Below are positions 1 through 10,899 of a stretch of DNA of 64,000 bases, in pieces (positions within the stretch are counted from its first letter, which is position 1; every line of letters begins with the position of its first letter). The translations under genes were made by a program, and so were the position numbers. The notes beneath the pieces are model-generated. The model was not told the DNA's origin and did no database searches. It saw nothing but the letters and a program-made list of their open reading frames with translations. Origin of the DNA: Rachicladosporium sp. CCFEE 5018 (Eukaryota > Ascomycota > Dothideomycetes > Cladosporiales > Cladosporiaceae); assembly GCA_002077045.2 (NCBI GenBank), contig KZ111144.1:1213865-1277864 (forward strand), written 5' to 3'.

Positions 1-582
1 ACGACATAAGCTCACGCTCTCCCTCCTCGGTCATCCTGCCGAACCGCTGCATTATGGCGTCCGGATTGCCCTCCTCTGGACTGCGTGTTAGCATAGGGTC
101 AAGTCATGATGCAGACACCGCGCGGGAGCATTACGTTGGCAAATACTTTGCAACATTTCCTCTTGGCCGGCCAGGGATTCGCGGAGCACTGCCACGGTCG
201 AAACCAGGACCGGACATCCTTGCTGCGCCAGCTCTAGCTTGACGCGATTTTCGTCGAGCTTGCTGGTGTCGTTCTTCCGCAAGCCGGGCTTGAGGCGAAG
301 GAGGTCCTCCTCAGCCGCGACCTTACCCTCCAATTCGACGATCTCGGCCGCGCACCTCCTCTGCTCGGCGACAGCCTATTCTTTGTCAGATGTGGAACAT
401 ATTGCCGCATACGGATGTATTACCTCGTCGTACTCTCCCCTCTCGAACATGTAGCGACATGCCGGACACCCCATGGTGAAGTCCGGGTGCTGACACAGTA
501 CGCTGCAGTCCTCGAACATCTGGCGAGACATTTTGCGGTAGTCGTTCGTGTAGAGGAAGCGGAAGTCGGTCAAGATAGTCAA
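1..582 (-). CDS. 5' part of a Cys-motif/coiled-coil protein gene (cut by window edge; copy in block A)
   Basis: This is the block A copy of the gene at 41903-43409 and runs off the left edge. Exon 1 is 582-424 (53 codons, starting MTILTDF), intron 423-376, exon 2 375-119, intron 118-81, and exon 3 starts at 80. Both introns have GT donors, CTGAC or CTAAC-type branch sites and AG acceptors, and splicing keeps the frame. Exon 1 carries C-x3-C-x8-C-x2-C (residues 26-42), a possible zinc site. Exon 2 is predicted coiled coil. Only two of 53 residues in exon 1 differ from the other copy. The function is not recognised. I cannot tell whether the rest of the gene, or a hairpin array behind it, survives to the left. 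Confidence 0.6.
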
Positions 583-2659
583 AATTCACGTTGCGAACTA
601 ATGTCACGGTATCACGCGAATTTGTTGGAGGATAACATGTATGTACGTGCGCGTGCGACGCCCGCTCGGGCCGGCACGCCTCAAGCGAAGCTCGGGCATA
701 CTACACAATATGTACATGCCAACATCTTGACTATTGGAATTGGAGGCATGCATCAAATGATCTTGGCAGTCATGTTCCACAAGGAACACTGATCGTGGGT
801 CAACTGAAGGGCCACAGGTCAAAGGCCATAGATATTGCTACTTCGCGATCCACTTCTACTATAGACGAGTACATCAGCTCAAGGCATTCCCATACATTCC
901 CAGTACCCAGCGGAAAGCAATACACTTCCAGGCTAGTCCTGACAGCATGGCGCCTCGACCAATGCGATCACACCTCCGCCATTGCATTTTGCCCATGTAG
1001 ATTGGCAATATCATCGTGTCGTGGTCGATAGCGGTGCGCCTAGATGAAGCTTGGTTCACTAAGAAAGCTGGCGCGTGTGCTCTTGGGTGAGATCGGTGAA
1101 CAGAGATGTAGATCAGGTGGAAGTTGCGGCGTGGGCCTAGAGGCATCTTCTTCGTCGGCGGTGTACACGAGGATGTGAACTTGGCATTGCCGTTGTTCGA
1201 GTTGCTTTGGGTGTCCAGCGACCAAGTCCAACCCGAAGAAGTGTCATCCTCTTCACCTTTCTTCTCAGCCTTCGCGAGCGTATCACCGGCTAGCGCGACC
1301 GTCAGCATGCATAAGGGGCCTGACACATGGCTCCAGCTGCAGCATACATGCGTCGGGGTCGAAATATGGGTCTTGACGATTGCGACGCAGGCTAGGGTTT
1401 CCTCAGCTCAGTAGCTGCTGTCAGATCGGCACGTTACGTATGAGGGCGGGTCCATGATGAAGTAGACGCAGCTCGCCAATTTGAGGAAAGTACCAAGATC
1501 CGCGGAAGTACGCTGCCCCGTCCGACCCAAGGTCCATGATGTTTGCGTGTCCGCAAGATAACGAGCCGCAATCGGCAAAGCCAGCTTCCCTGTCACGGGG
1601 TGATCCCATGCATGCCGCATAGACTGACCTCCTGCCCGGTCCTGTCACCATGTCCACTGCACCGCCATGTCCACTGCGCCGCCAGGCTTGTTGGACCACA
1701 GCAGCTGACTGCCAATGCACCTTACCTTCCAAGCATAATGGTAGACCGGAAAGAGCTGACAGTGGCTACAGCGCTCGGTTGCGCCCTTGTCCACACTCGT
1801 TACGCAGCTCGTTCGTGGGCCGAACGGGCGTGAGATGCGCAAGAGCGTCTAGAGTCCAGAGAACCAATCCGTCCATCTCTTACTCGCTCTTCCACAACCG
1901 CCACAACTATCGCACAGCATGCTGGTGCCCTCGCCACCAAGCATCGTCGTTCGTCCAGAGGCTTTGTTCCTACTGTGTGCGCATGAATCGACTGCACTTC
2001 CCGGCAAAGCTGGAAAATGCTGACGTAGCGCTCAAGGCGTTATCAGTAAGCGAAGTGGCCAGGACACCGCACAAAGACGCTTCGGAAGGTGTTCCAGTGT
2101 CGCTGATATGGGTCGGTCGTCGCCAATCTTGAACCCGTGTACTTGTGAGGACACTCGGGCTTCCGCTGTAAGGTCAACAGGCTTGAGACTGTGGGCGTGC
2201 GAGGCGTGTGTGGTGAGGGAAATGGAACGGCAAGTGGGATGAGCTACAAGTGTACCTACACTCGGTCGTCACGGCTAAGTCCATCGTGTCAGCTTTGAGG
2301 AAGTCCCACTCCACCAAATGGCACATATTCACGAAGAACGCAATATCACCACCGCAGCACACAGTAAGCAGAGGTTGATGCCTTTGTAATAGCACAATAG
2401 CATACGCTATATCGAAGGGCTGAATCAGAATTCGCTCATACGTATCGACGGCGCTGCAGTATCGTCACAAGGTTGTTGACTTCTTACAGGTCGCCATACC
2501 AGAGGCGCATCGCAGTCGCGGCGGCTTCGCGAGTTGACACGATCGACGAGTCGCATACGGCTAACGACAGAGGAGAGTGCTGAGACGTCGAGACGGCGCG
2601 AACTGTCATATACAATGTATAACCAATCGCTACGCCAAATGCCGAAGATCTGATGGACT
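583..2659. other. intergenic stretch between two minus-strand genes, duplicated at 43.4-45.5 kb
   Basis: I see no supportable gene here. The stretch aligns with 43410-45486 with many substitutions and several indels, so it drifts faster than the flanking genes. Short open frames exist on both strands but are not kept between the two copies. It includes the presumed promoter of the gene starting at 582. Confidence 0.5.
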
Positions 2660-2896
2660 GCCTCGGACGTGACTCCGCGACACCAAACCAGACACAGCGG
2701 CGACGAGAAGCCGTGGACGTTACTCCAGGGCACCAACAACGATAAGCCGCGGACGTTACTCCGGGGCATCAAGAAGAAACAAGCCGTGGACGTCACTCCA
2801 GGGCATCAATGAAAACAGCAACGCAAAGCAAGCAAACAAGCCGTGGACGTTACTCCAGGGCATCAATGAAAATAGCCGCGGAAGTTACTCCGGGGC
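2660..2896 (-). repeat. hairpin-repeat array 1 (five units plus one degenerate), 3' of the GIY-YIG/zinc-finger gene
   Basis: Units of 22 nt start at 2710, 2746, 2783, 2840 and 2875, with a degenerate lead unit at 2660. On the + strand the core is GCCGYGGACGTTACTCCRGGGC; the gene-sense strand is its complement. Positions 1-3 and 5-8 pair with 15-18 and 20-22, leaving one mismatch (4/19) and a 6-nt loop. The variable pair 5/18 is T-A, C-G, T-A, T-A, C-G in order. Spacers are A-rich on the + strand. The array ends 34 bp after the stop of the gene at 2931. Confidence 0.9.
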
Positions 2897-2930
2897 AATA
2901 AAAGAGAACTCCACTCGCCACCGCATCCTC

Positions 2931-4940
2931 CTACTTCCCGCCCTTGGTATGCCTCCGGTTGTCTTTGCCCAAGCCTTGGTGCTTGCTGCCCGAAACCATC
3001 CTCTTTCCCATCCAGTCGCTGTCCATGATTGTCGTTGATCCAGCTGGCATGGGCTGAGAGGCTACGTTTGAGGGGATCTCGGTCAAGCGATTCAAGCGTG
3101 CCTGGCCGTTGATCTTGGTAGAGGGAGTAGGCTCTGCGACTTCGACGGAGTCATCTTCATCATCGTCCGGAGTCCCTTCCTCAAACTTGAGCAATTTGGC
3201 CTGGTGCGCAGCTGAGTCCAGATGACCTCTCATCATATCACGATGGAAGCTGTTGCCGCACGGCTTGCAGTAGACCATTTGCTTCTTTACGCGGTCGGGA
3301 ACGTCAAGGTTGTGGACCTTAAGGGCCGCAATATGTCCGGCAGAGCCCTCGTGCGCCGTCCCCTGCTGACCTGGCGTAGGCTGCTTGAACCACTGGTAGA
3401 GACAACATACCGCGCAGAACACCCATCGATTGGGATCTCGCTTGTCTTCAGGAAGAGACCATTGATGCCTCTGGGTATACCTGTGGCGAGATCTGCCAGT
3501 CTTGCGAATTATCGCCTTGCAGTCCTTGCACTTCTCCGTTGCCCTTGCATGGGCCTTCTCTCGCTCCGCTGGGTCGGCAAGAGCATTGATGTGCCTTTCT
3601 CCGCCCTGATGCTTCTCTTTCCAGACCCTTGCAGTGACATAGCAGTCGCAGAGCTCACAATGGGTCATAGGCTGTGTTGCTATGGCCGCCTTCATCATCT
3701 CCCGCTTCAAGGCGAGAGCGTCGTTGTAAGCCTTCTTGTTCTTGAAGACCCTGTCGGCAAAGAGCGCCTCAATCTGCGTGGCAGAAGGTTCGGAGACGAT
3801 TTCACGCTTCTCCACAGGCTTGCGCTTCCTCTTCGGCTTGGCAGCAGGCGCCGTGTCGGATTCTGCATCGGATTCTGCAGTTGGCGTCGCAACAGCCGGA
3901 GCAGCTGCACGAGGTGTCGAGCTCGGACGAGGCGTAACAGCAATGCCGGGCTGTACCATACTGGCTGGGGCGGCGGAGAAGGGGGTTGGTGGGCCGTGGT
4001 ATGCCATACAAACCGGCAAGCTCGCATTGCATGGAGTCCAGTCTTTGACGAGCAGGTTGGGCAGATCACTAGGGCGGATGTGCTTCGTAAGATTGACCTG
4101 CTTTGTGAACTGCCTGACGCGGCCTCCCGTGAACACACCCAAGACCGAAATCAATACGCTTTCGAGAGCCTCCTGGAATTCTGGCTCCCCTGGTCGCTGA
4201 TTGACGGCGAGGTACGTAAACCTCGGAGGCGCTCTCATGTCAGCCTTGCTAATGTCCGTTTGGACATCGCAGCAGTTCTTGTACCAGAGCTTGACCTCGG
4301 CATTGTCCTTCTTCTGGCGATTTGCCAGGACCTGGTCGACATGCTGCCCGAGTCGAATCGACATGTCCCCGGACGATCCGACATAGACGTTTGGTCCACA
4401 AGAGCCGAGGTAGGACCCACTGATTGCTGTGTCGATGCGAGTCGTTCCAAGCTCCTGGAACTTCGCAACCGACCAGTCTCTCGACCCCATTAGCAAGTTG
4501 ACCGGGTCGGTGATAGAGTCGTGCATCGACTGTGTGAACGCCTCGACCTCTTGAGCGGCGAGATATCGCTGATACTGGGCATACATGACCTTAGGCCCTC
4601 TGGCCTTAGCAATCAGCTTCTCGCACGCGGCACGAACGATCACCCGAGCCTCCTTCCGCAGAGCTCTCCTCTCGCCTTCGCTCATGTCTTCCTGAGCAGC
4701 GGAGTACGGGAAGATTTCAGCTTCAAGCTCGTCGTCGAGCTCAGGATACTGCTCAAGCGGTGCTCCGACAACGAACTCGACCTCGTCGGACTCTTCATCT
4801 TCCTCCTCAGCTGTACTTGGCACATCAAGACCAAGTGCCGTACGCTTCGGTGCCGGTCCAGTACCGCGACTCGGAGAGGCCCTACGCTTGCCATTGGAGG
4901 CCTTTGCGTTCGCTGCTCGGGACAAGGCGGAGGAAGACAT
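2931..4940 (-). CDS. GIY-YIG-like domain protein with four C2H2 zinc fingers (copy A)
   Basis: Intact intronless 669-aa frame. Residues 165-270 look like a GIY-YIG nuclease fold: G-S-Y at 175-177, Y-V-G at 186-188, Arg196, His200 and a Glu at 260 in an E-x-x-L-I context, matching the usual order of catalytic residues. A basic NLS-like stretch lies at about 368-380. Four zinc fingers follow, all C-x2-C...H-x5-H: C428/C431/H444/H450, C471/C474/H486/H492, C509/C512/H530/H536 and C558/C561/H573/H579. The N-terminus and residues 315-385 are low complexity. It is probably a nuclear DNA- or RNA-binding protein; nuclease activity is inferred only. The start is the first Met and is shared with the 671-aa copy at 45793. 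About 50 residues differ between copies, yet every zinc ligand and GIY-YIG residue is kept, which argues that both are functional. A hairpin array follows the stop. Confidence 0.85.
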   Translation of the reverse strand: MSSSALSRAANAKASNGKRRASPSRGTGPAPKRTALGLDVPSTAEEEDEESDEVEFVVGAPLEQYPELDDELEAEIFPYSAAQEDMSEGERRALRKEARVIVRAACEKLIAKARGPKVMYAQYQRYLAAQEVEAFTQSMHDSITDPVNLLMGSRDWSVAKFQELGTTRIDTAISGSYLGSCGPNVYVGSSGDMSIRLGQHVDQVLANRQKKDNAEVKLWYKNCCDVQTDISKADMRAPPRFTYLAVNQRPGEPEFQEALESVLISVLGVFTGGRVRQFTKQVNLTKHIRPSDLPNLLVKDWTPCNASLPVCMAYHGPPTPFSAAPASMVQPGIAVTPRPSSTPRAAAPAVATPTAESDAESDTAPAAKPKRKRKPVEKREIVSEPSATQIEALFADRVFKNKKAYNDALALKREMMKAAIATQPMTHCELCDCYVTARVWKEKHQGGERHINALADPAEREKAHARATEKCKDCKAIIRKTGRSRHRYTQRHQWSLPEDKRDPNRWVFCAVCCLYQWFKQPTPGQQGTAHEGSAGHIAALKVHNLDVPDRVKKQMVYCKPCGNSFHRDMMRGHLDSAAHQAKLLKFEEGTPDDDEDDSVEVAEPTPSTKINGQARLNRLTEIPSNVASQPMPAGSTTIMDSDWMGKRMVSGSKHQGLGKDNRRHTKGGK

Positions 4941-7718
4941 TGTGCTATACTTGGGACGTTGGAGGTATGTACTTGTGGATGGGATTGATCGTGAATGGAC
5001 TTGAGGGCACGATTGACAAGGAGCAGTTCGTATAGTTCAACGCAGTATGGTAGGAGGAAGAAGAGATTCAATTTCCTACCTCCTCCCACCATAGTCCTCT
5101 CACGATGGCAGGCTCCAGCTCGACCCCGGACCCACATTTCCAACGAAGCGGTGTACCAACATCACCTCAATGGCTCGCGCGACATGGACGTGTCGCTTGC
5201 CCAGGACACGCGTTTCTTCTATTCTATGAGTACGAACTGACACTTACAGATATGCCATTGCATTTCCATGGGATCGCAAGTCGGCGTATACCCATGGAAC
5301 TTCGCGACGACCTCGCAGCATTGTCTTGCCAGGTACAGCTACTTTACGCCCACCCTTCGATACAGCTGGATGTGTTTCGAATGTGACATGTATTCTACAC
5401 GAGCACAATCCACGCCTAGAACCATTTCGCGAACAATGTAGATATGTTCGCTGTCCTGGTGGCGACATAGCGGGGATCTTGAACACCTCAGACGGCAGTC
5501 ATGACCAGACGGACCCACCTTCCTTGCAAGTCTTTACCAAAGACTCGGACATCCATTCATATCCTCGAGTGTTTGACTGAGTAAATGTGGAGACGAACCC
5601 CAGAAAACCCCAAAGTACGGACTTCGGGCCGTGTCGATCGACCAATCTTCGTACAACTTTGCCACTTCTGGAGCTCGCGTACCTTGCATTAGCGTGCCTT
5701 TAGAACCTATTCTTGACGTCGCTCCTTCCTTCTCTCGAGTTTCGTTCGGACCCATCCCCAACACTGGCGGGTGGCCCGTCACGACATGTGCAATTGAAGT
5801 ATTGCCATTGGGATTGTATGGTAAGCCCGTCTTGTATAACACAGAAAGGCCTTGCCTGCATTGCTGTGTTCATACTTGACACTTTGTGCACGGAATCGCG
5901 TGTTCATCTCCTCTAATCTACACTCAATGTCCATCCGCGTTCGCTCTTGTAACGCACAAAATGTACTATGTCAGAGCCCAACACCTCGCGACCCATCAGG
6001 TCATCACAGTATTTCCTCTCGCCCCATTTCAGCCTCTCTCACGATCGAAATCACATGCCGACCACAGCTGCCGACTAACCTGGACATTTCGCCTATCTCG
6101 AAGCACATGTTGATCAGCCTTTGGCCGCCCGAAACGCTCCGCTCAACGTCTGTAACTTGACCTTTATTAGCGACTAAGGCATTACGGAGCCTGTTCACAG
6201 ACCTCTCTGTCGACTCCAGTAAATCTGAGCTCACAGAGGAGCGTGCAAGCATCCATCCTGTCGCGGAATTGACGTGCAGGTCACGAGACGACGAGCAGCA
6301 AAAAGAACACTCAGTACTTCATCAGAGAGACGATGAACATCACCTCAGCATCACAATGTGTGCCTAGATTAAGGCCTCGTCGAGTGAATGGGAGGATACT
6401 GCTGCAATGGAGGTCGAGGGCTACGACTGGCCAGTCTACAGTGCCATTCAGCCAATTGACGAGACGCGACGCATCCTCGCTGAACTGCTGAGCTTGACGG
6501 CTTGAATTAGAGCTGGAGAGGAGTCCATGGCCACGGCGACGCTTCTCCGCTCAACAACCGAAGGCCTAGGACCGGGGCAAGGAGACCCATGCTGCTCCGC
6601 CATTCCACGGGTGGGTTTGGGCAGCTCTGCGTGGGACAATACTAAGTTCGAAGAGACAGCTATAGTGCAGCGGAGAGGCTAATTTCGGCATGCAGACCTT
6701 TGAAACGAGGCTGCCTACCAAGTCACTGTCTCCTCAGCAATCCCAGACATCTGCCTCGACACGCCCGTTCAAAAACCACGACGCAACGAGGCGTAGTCAA
6801 AAGCAGACAGAATGGCCGATTGTGGATAAGACAAGCCCAAGTCGCTGCAGTGAAGAGGATGACGGTGCAGAATAATCGGACTTCCGGGAAGGCTGCATAA
6901 ATTGGCATACTGGCGACGAACGCTTCCCGCTGGCTGTAGCCACGGCCCTCTGGATCTGCAGCCACCCAGGACCACCACACCACCGCCTCGCTTGCGCCGC
7001 CCACGTTATCTTGATCACAGCGGCTATCGGGACGTGCGACTGACTTTATGCAGTATTACACTCGCGCCTCTGAACAGCAGAGCCTTGTTCGAGCGTTGTG
7101 TCTTGTTGCATACTCACCGCCATTGTTGACTGTCACAATCGAGTCTCAACAGAGTCAAAGAAAGCGCTTTCGATCGATCTCAGTACGCCCGCCAAGCCAC
7201 AGTGCGATCTGATTGTCTCTCGCTGTATATGCCATGTACGACTCCACTCACTGGCGCTTTACTCACCCACCAGCCTCTCGGATGCCACGGTCCATGCCAC
7301 CCACAGTGCATGTGCAGCGGTGCACATCGAGCGCTGCGGGCCGTCACGGTAGTCATCTACTGGCTCAGATACCGCTACAATGGCGAAGGCTAACAGTCTG
7401 CCGATCCTGGTATTGGAGGTAATGAAGGCGGGAAGATTCTGCCAGCGTATAGAAAACGATCACGTATAGACGCTATGTCAGTCATCCCGCTCGAGTATGT
7501 ATTCACATATTTCGAAACTTTCCTTTCCCGTGTTACCTGCCCTCCTTCTCGCTTTCCTGCACAACACCACTCGCCGGGGATTGCTCATTCTCGGGAGATG
7601 TGCGGGCAACAGTGAATCTCCGTACTCCGCTGCTCGGTCTTGTAGCTTGATGCATGCCTGTCCACGAGGGTGCATCATAGTTTTTAATGCACTGTGCCCA
7701 TTTATCGCCGCTTCCGCC
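4941..7718. other. intergenic stretch, duplicated at 47.8-51 kb
   Basis: The first 150 bp upstream of the start at 4940 are strongly conserved with block A' (47809-47960) and presumably hold the promoter. The rest aligns with A' but with many small indels, including a 114-bp segment present only in A' (near 48.4 kb). I see no frame conserved in both copies and no recognisable domain. Confidence 0.5.
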
Positions 7719-8237
7719 TCAATCGCAAGCACCAATTGTCCAGGCTACTGTGATGTTGATGCTGTCGTCGCCGGTGCAGTACCGACACGAAGTGCCACTC
7801 GTATCGTCCGTTTCGTCGTGCTCGCGTTCGACCCTCTTGCCTCCACTGTTGAACCCTGTGTAATAAGACTCCGGCGTAAGGCAGCGGTCCTCCAGGATCT
7901 CTTTCTTCATGGCCTCGCACACCGAACTCAGCGCGTGGAACACTGGCGTAATGGTAATACCGTCCTCGCTATCGATGTGCTTTGCGCGGTCGTCTAGGCA
8001 GTAGCCGTAGATGTGAACTCTCAGCTCGGGCGGCAGAGCGACGAGCGTGTCCCGGCAACGCCGTAAGTCGGCCGGCTGGAGTGCTTGGCTGCAAGACGTC
8101 GAGAAACTGCTTTGCGGCGGATACATAGGCTGGTCTGCTGGGCTACCGATCGAAGTAGTCTCATAGCTCCATTGGCTCGCTGGCCGGATGCTTGAAGCTT
8201 CGTTCGATGGCAAGATCAAAATAGTGGACGGTGGCAC
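7719..8237 (-). CDS. small fungal protein with an LPPELR motif (F-box-like region)
   Basis: Open frame of 172 aa. Residues 66-80 carry an LPPELRVHIYGYC motif, typical of the short hydrophobic helix in many fungal proteins of unknown function annotated as F-box-like. The C-terminal part (about 100-165) has an acidic, Cys-containing segment. The block A' copy (50982-51430) has lost the frame through small deletions near the LPPELR motif, so selection on this gene may be weak. The start could be at a later Met. Function is not recognised. Confidence 0.4.
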   Translation of the reverse strand: MPPSTILILPSNEASSIRPASQWSYETTSIGSPADQPMYPPQSSFSTSCSQALQPADLRRCRDTLVALPPELRVHIYGYCLDDRAKHIDSEDGITITPVFHALSSVCEAMKKEILEDRCLTPESYYTGFNSGGKRVEREHDETDDTSGTSCRYCTGDDSINITVAWTIGACD

Positions 8238-8305
8238 GCCTCTACTGACTCTTAGGACATAGCGAATGGTATTCGCTCACGTATTCCGGATAATACCAGG
8301 TGCCT

Positions 8306-9207
8306 TTAGCAAGGGTCTTGGTCTTGCCAGCCAGGCTTGCTGGATCCGTGCCGTGGAGGAAGGTACACAATGCGCGTATCATGAAGCGTCGCATGTCGTA
8401 TCTCGGCGGGCGAGCTAGCGCACAGATCGCAGAGGCATGTCATGTCCAGCAACTTCTGCCCCTCGAGTCTTGGTATGAAGTCCGCTGTCTTATCGTATGG
8501 GGCGGTGATCTCCGGCCCCACCGCAATGTCTTCGAGCGCGAAGTACTTCCTTGTGTCATTGTAACCGTAGTGGCCAATAGGTGCACTGCTTCTGGCAACT
8601 CTAAATGGCGTGATGCTGCAACCTGAGGCTTGTGGTGTCTGACGTCTCGGAGGCTGTCAAATCGCCTCCTCTTGTCTCCGTCGAGCTTGCTGTATGCCAC
8701 AAGGACATCGTTTTGCTTAATCTGGGCCGTCGCCTTGTGGATAAGCATGGTTGGATCCTCGATCAAGAAGCATGTGCCGGCCGGGATGTCTTGCGTTGCG
8801 AAGACGCCTAGACCTTTGAGCCCAGCACCCATGATCTCGAAGAACTTCGTCGCGCTGCCTGTCGAATCAGATTCTATGGAGCCCAACCATGCCGCTAGGT
8901 ATCCGTGTTTGTGACAGTGTGGTCGTTCGACTTGAACTGCGAGAAGATGCGTATAGGCGGTCGAATAGGCGGTAGCTCGTACTTGTGATCCTCCAGAAAG
9001 CGTCGCACTGCTGGGCTGCGTACTGGCGCATCGCGAAGACTGTTGGAGGCCTGCTTCCGAGCGGGGCTGAGCTGCGGGTACGCTGACAGTGTGTCTTCCT
9101 GTGTGATCTCTATGAAGGGCTTGCGGATCAACATGATCGGATCCTCGATTAAGATGCATGTGCCTGCGGCGATGTCTCAAGCTGTAAAGACACCGAGACC
9201 CTATCAC
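8306..9207 (-). pseudogene. decayed SET-domain gene (copy A)
   Basis: Read right to left, the minus strand holds pieces of a SET-domain protein in different frames. At about 9.13-8.90 kb there is a piece around LIRKPFIEITQEDTL. At 8.89-8.64 kb there is a SET N-terminal piece with GLGVFATQDIPAGTCFLIED, the usual G-x-G-[LV]-F-A...I-x-x-G pattern. At 8.60-8.40 kb lies a SET C-terminal piece (ALEDIAVGPEITAPY) followed by a post-SET-like CLCDLC. The N-terminal module is present twice, and frames shift between pieces, so no intact product can be read. The related region in A' is 51848-53040. Confidence 0.6.
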
Positions 9208-9239
9208 TTTCGTGATGCTGCCTGACAGAGGTTAGCTAA

Positions 9240-9530
9240 ACGCTTCAACTCGACTGGCCAAGCTACCTACATGCCTCCAGCAGCAGCGATGCTTCATCAA
9301 TTATTCCACTGCATCATTGAACGCTTGACGCAATACTGCGCCAGCGTTGAAGCAGTCTTCCGTTTCCAGCGCATGGGCAAGCTTTATCAGTGCCTCATCA
9401 GCAACAGCAAACGATTATGGAGAGCGATGGACCTCATTCCGATGTGTAGGGCACTCGCCTGCAGGAAAGTTTCCCGGCTTTCTATCAGCGAGACTACACT
9501 CGCCGTATACTGCAGCGCATCATAGCAGAG
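9240..9530 (+). pseudogene. F-box-type gene remnant (copy A, truncated at a deletion junction)
   Basis: The + strand reads a segment with VEAVFRFQRMGKLYQCLISNSKRLWRAMDLIP, which resembles the region just after the F-box in many fungal F-box proteins (split here: key blocks are RFQRMGKLYQ and NSKRL). Its 5' part is missing because block A joins here, at about 9239, to sequence that in A' lies 6.8 kb away. The A' counterpart is at 59.76-60.11 kb. No start or complete domain remains. Confidence 0.45.
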
Positions 9531-9599
9531 GAGCCTTACCCCAGGCAAGGAAGAAGGCATACTTCGATGTTTGTCGCCTGAACGAAGCCTTTACCTCAT

Positions 9600-10178
9600 C
9601 TACGTGTACATCTTCCCGTTCGTGAATATTGGTCGGAACGGCCGCAGGATATGAAAAGCTGGCTACGGCTACCCTTGAAGATTTGGAAGTGCCAGTCAGG
9701 GTCAAGGCCTTTCCGCTGAGAGAGGCAGACATCTGTAGGAAGAGATTCAGGGCAGCTCTCCAGACCCGAGCCTGATGCAAGCGTCGCTGAGCCTGCCTCT
9801 GAGCCTGTCTGTGAGCCTGTTCCCGACACTACAGTTACAGCATCAGTTGACAACGCGCCAGCCGCTGCAGACGCGTGGAAGGCAGGATGGTGGTCGGCGT
9901 TGAGCAGTGCTTCTGCCGCAAAGGGACGCGAAAGGCTCGCTACAATGAAGGCAGCCGAGCCTGGCGTTAAGCGCGCAGAGGAGCGGGACGCGTTGAAAGC
10001 TGAGCACGAAAGGATATATCGGTTCTTTCAGAAACGCTATGGTGGCGACAACACCAATCTGCCTGCCTGGCAGAAGCTATGCGTCGATGCGGGAGTCGAG
10101 GTCTGCAGCAGGATCAGGGATTGCAAGGGTGTGAGTCAAGCCTTCGAGAAGCGGAAACCAAACCCAATGCTGACATAG
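9600..10178 (+). pseudogene. WQKLC-motif fungal small-protein gene, disrupted copy (block A)
   Basis: The last 92 codons (9900-10178) match 60530-60806 in A' closely. They contain the block RIYRFFQKRYGGD followed by LPAWQKLC, a pattern I know from a family of small fungal proteins of unknown function. Upstream, a TAG replaces a GAG codon seen in A' (near 9733), and a small deletion near 9757 shifts the frame, so the longer A' frame (from 60309) is broken here. Just after the open frame, a possible intron ending at ACTAG near 10187 would add a short final exon, but this is uncertain. Confidence 0.5.
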
Positions 10179-10591
10179 CGCACTAGAATCTCGACAAGAT
10201 CTACGTGTACATCTATCAGTTCAGGGCAACTATTGGCGCCGAGCCTGTCGAAAATGTCGCCGAGCTTGTGTCGGAGCCTTTCCATGGTATAGCAACGATG
10301 GCCCAGTACCACCGACATCACCGCCACCAACGCAAAGATCGCAGCGATCACGATCCGATAACCTGGTGCAGATGAGGGGACCGCGATAGACGGCGTTGAT
10401 AGCAGTAGCGAGGTGGCGGAAGTCGCGAGCATGCTGGGATCTGTCAAGTGTGACGACCAAATCACCAACGTTATGGGTTGGCGCGCATCTTCATGCATGT
10501 TGAGAACGGATGGCATTACTAACATCGGAAATGCGTGAGGCGTTTCGCTACAGTGCCTGATGAGTACATCATCACTGCTTCGCTTCTGCAT
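10136..10591 (-). CDS. possible small single-pass membrane protein (copy A)
   Basis: A 151-aa frame starting MQKRSSDD is open in both block copies (the other is 60764-61219) and the two align here without length change. It has one clear hydrophobic segment (about residues 84-104, YRIVIAAIFALVAVMSVVLG) followed by a Leu-rich stretch. It overlaps the 3' end of the opposite-strand frame ending at 10178. Because the two copies are only moderately diverged, the conserved frame is weak evidence, and it may be an antisense shadow. Function is unknown. Confidence 0.25.
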   Translation of the reverse strand: MQKRSSDDVLIRHCSETPHAFPMLVMPSVLNMHEDARQPITLVIWSSHLTDPSMLATSATSLLLSTPSIAVPSSAPGYRIVIAAIFALVAVMSVVLGHRCYTMERLRHKLGDIFDRLGANSCPELIDVHVDLVEILVRYVSIGFGFRFSKA

Positions 10592-10899
10592 CCATTGAAC
10601 TACCGATTTGCATAGCTTTCTAGGACATACATCTCCTACTACCTCAAAGTATGCCGCCTTCCGCAAGGGCGGTGTCCACGAGCTCGCCACGGTCAATGGC
10701 GTTCACGGCATCTGCGAAGTGACCGAAATTGTGACCGTGCTGAGATCCGTCATAATAAACTTTTGCCCAGTTGAATTCGTCGATATACTACTTTCGCCCA
10801 GCTTCGTATTCATAGCTCGCCAGGCGGAGTCCCCTGCGGTGTGTTTGGCAGCCGTGCCATCGCGTACGCACTGCAGCTGGACTAGTCATAGCTCGCCAG

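Noticed and set aside
2660..2896. CRISPR-like array
   Set aside because: Repeats are short, spacers are low-complexity and repeated themselves, units come in two subtypes, and this is a eukaryotic genome with no cas-like genes.
3222..4493. Long plus-strand frame (423 codons) opposite the GIY-YIG gene
   Set aside because: It is antisense to a conserved gene with clear domains, has no motif of its own, and the matching A' frame is broken at a different place.
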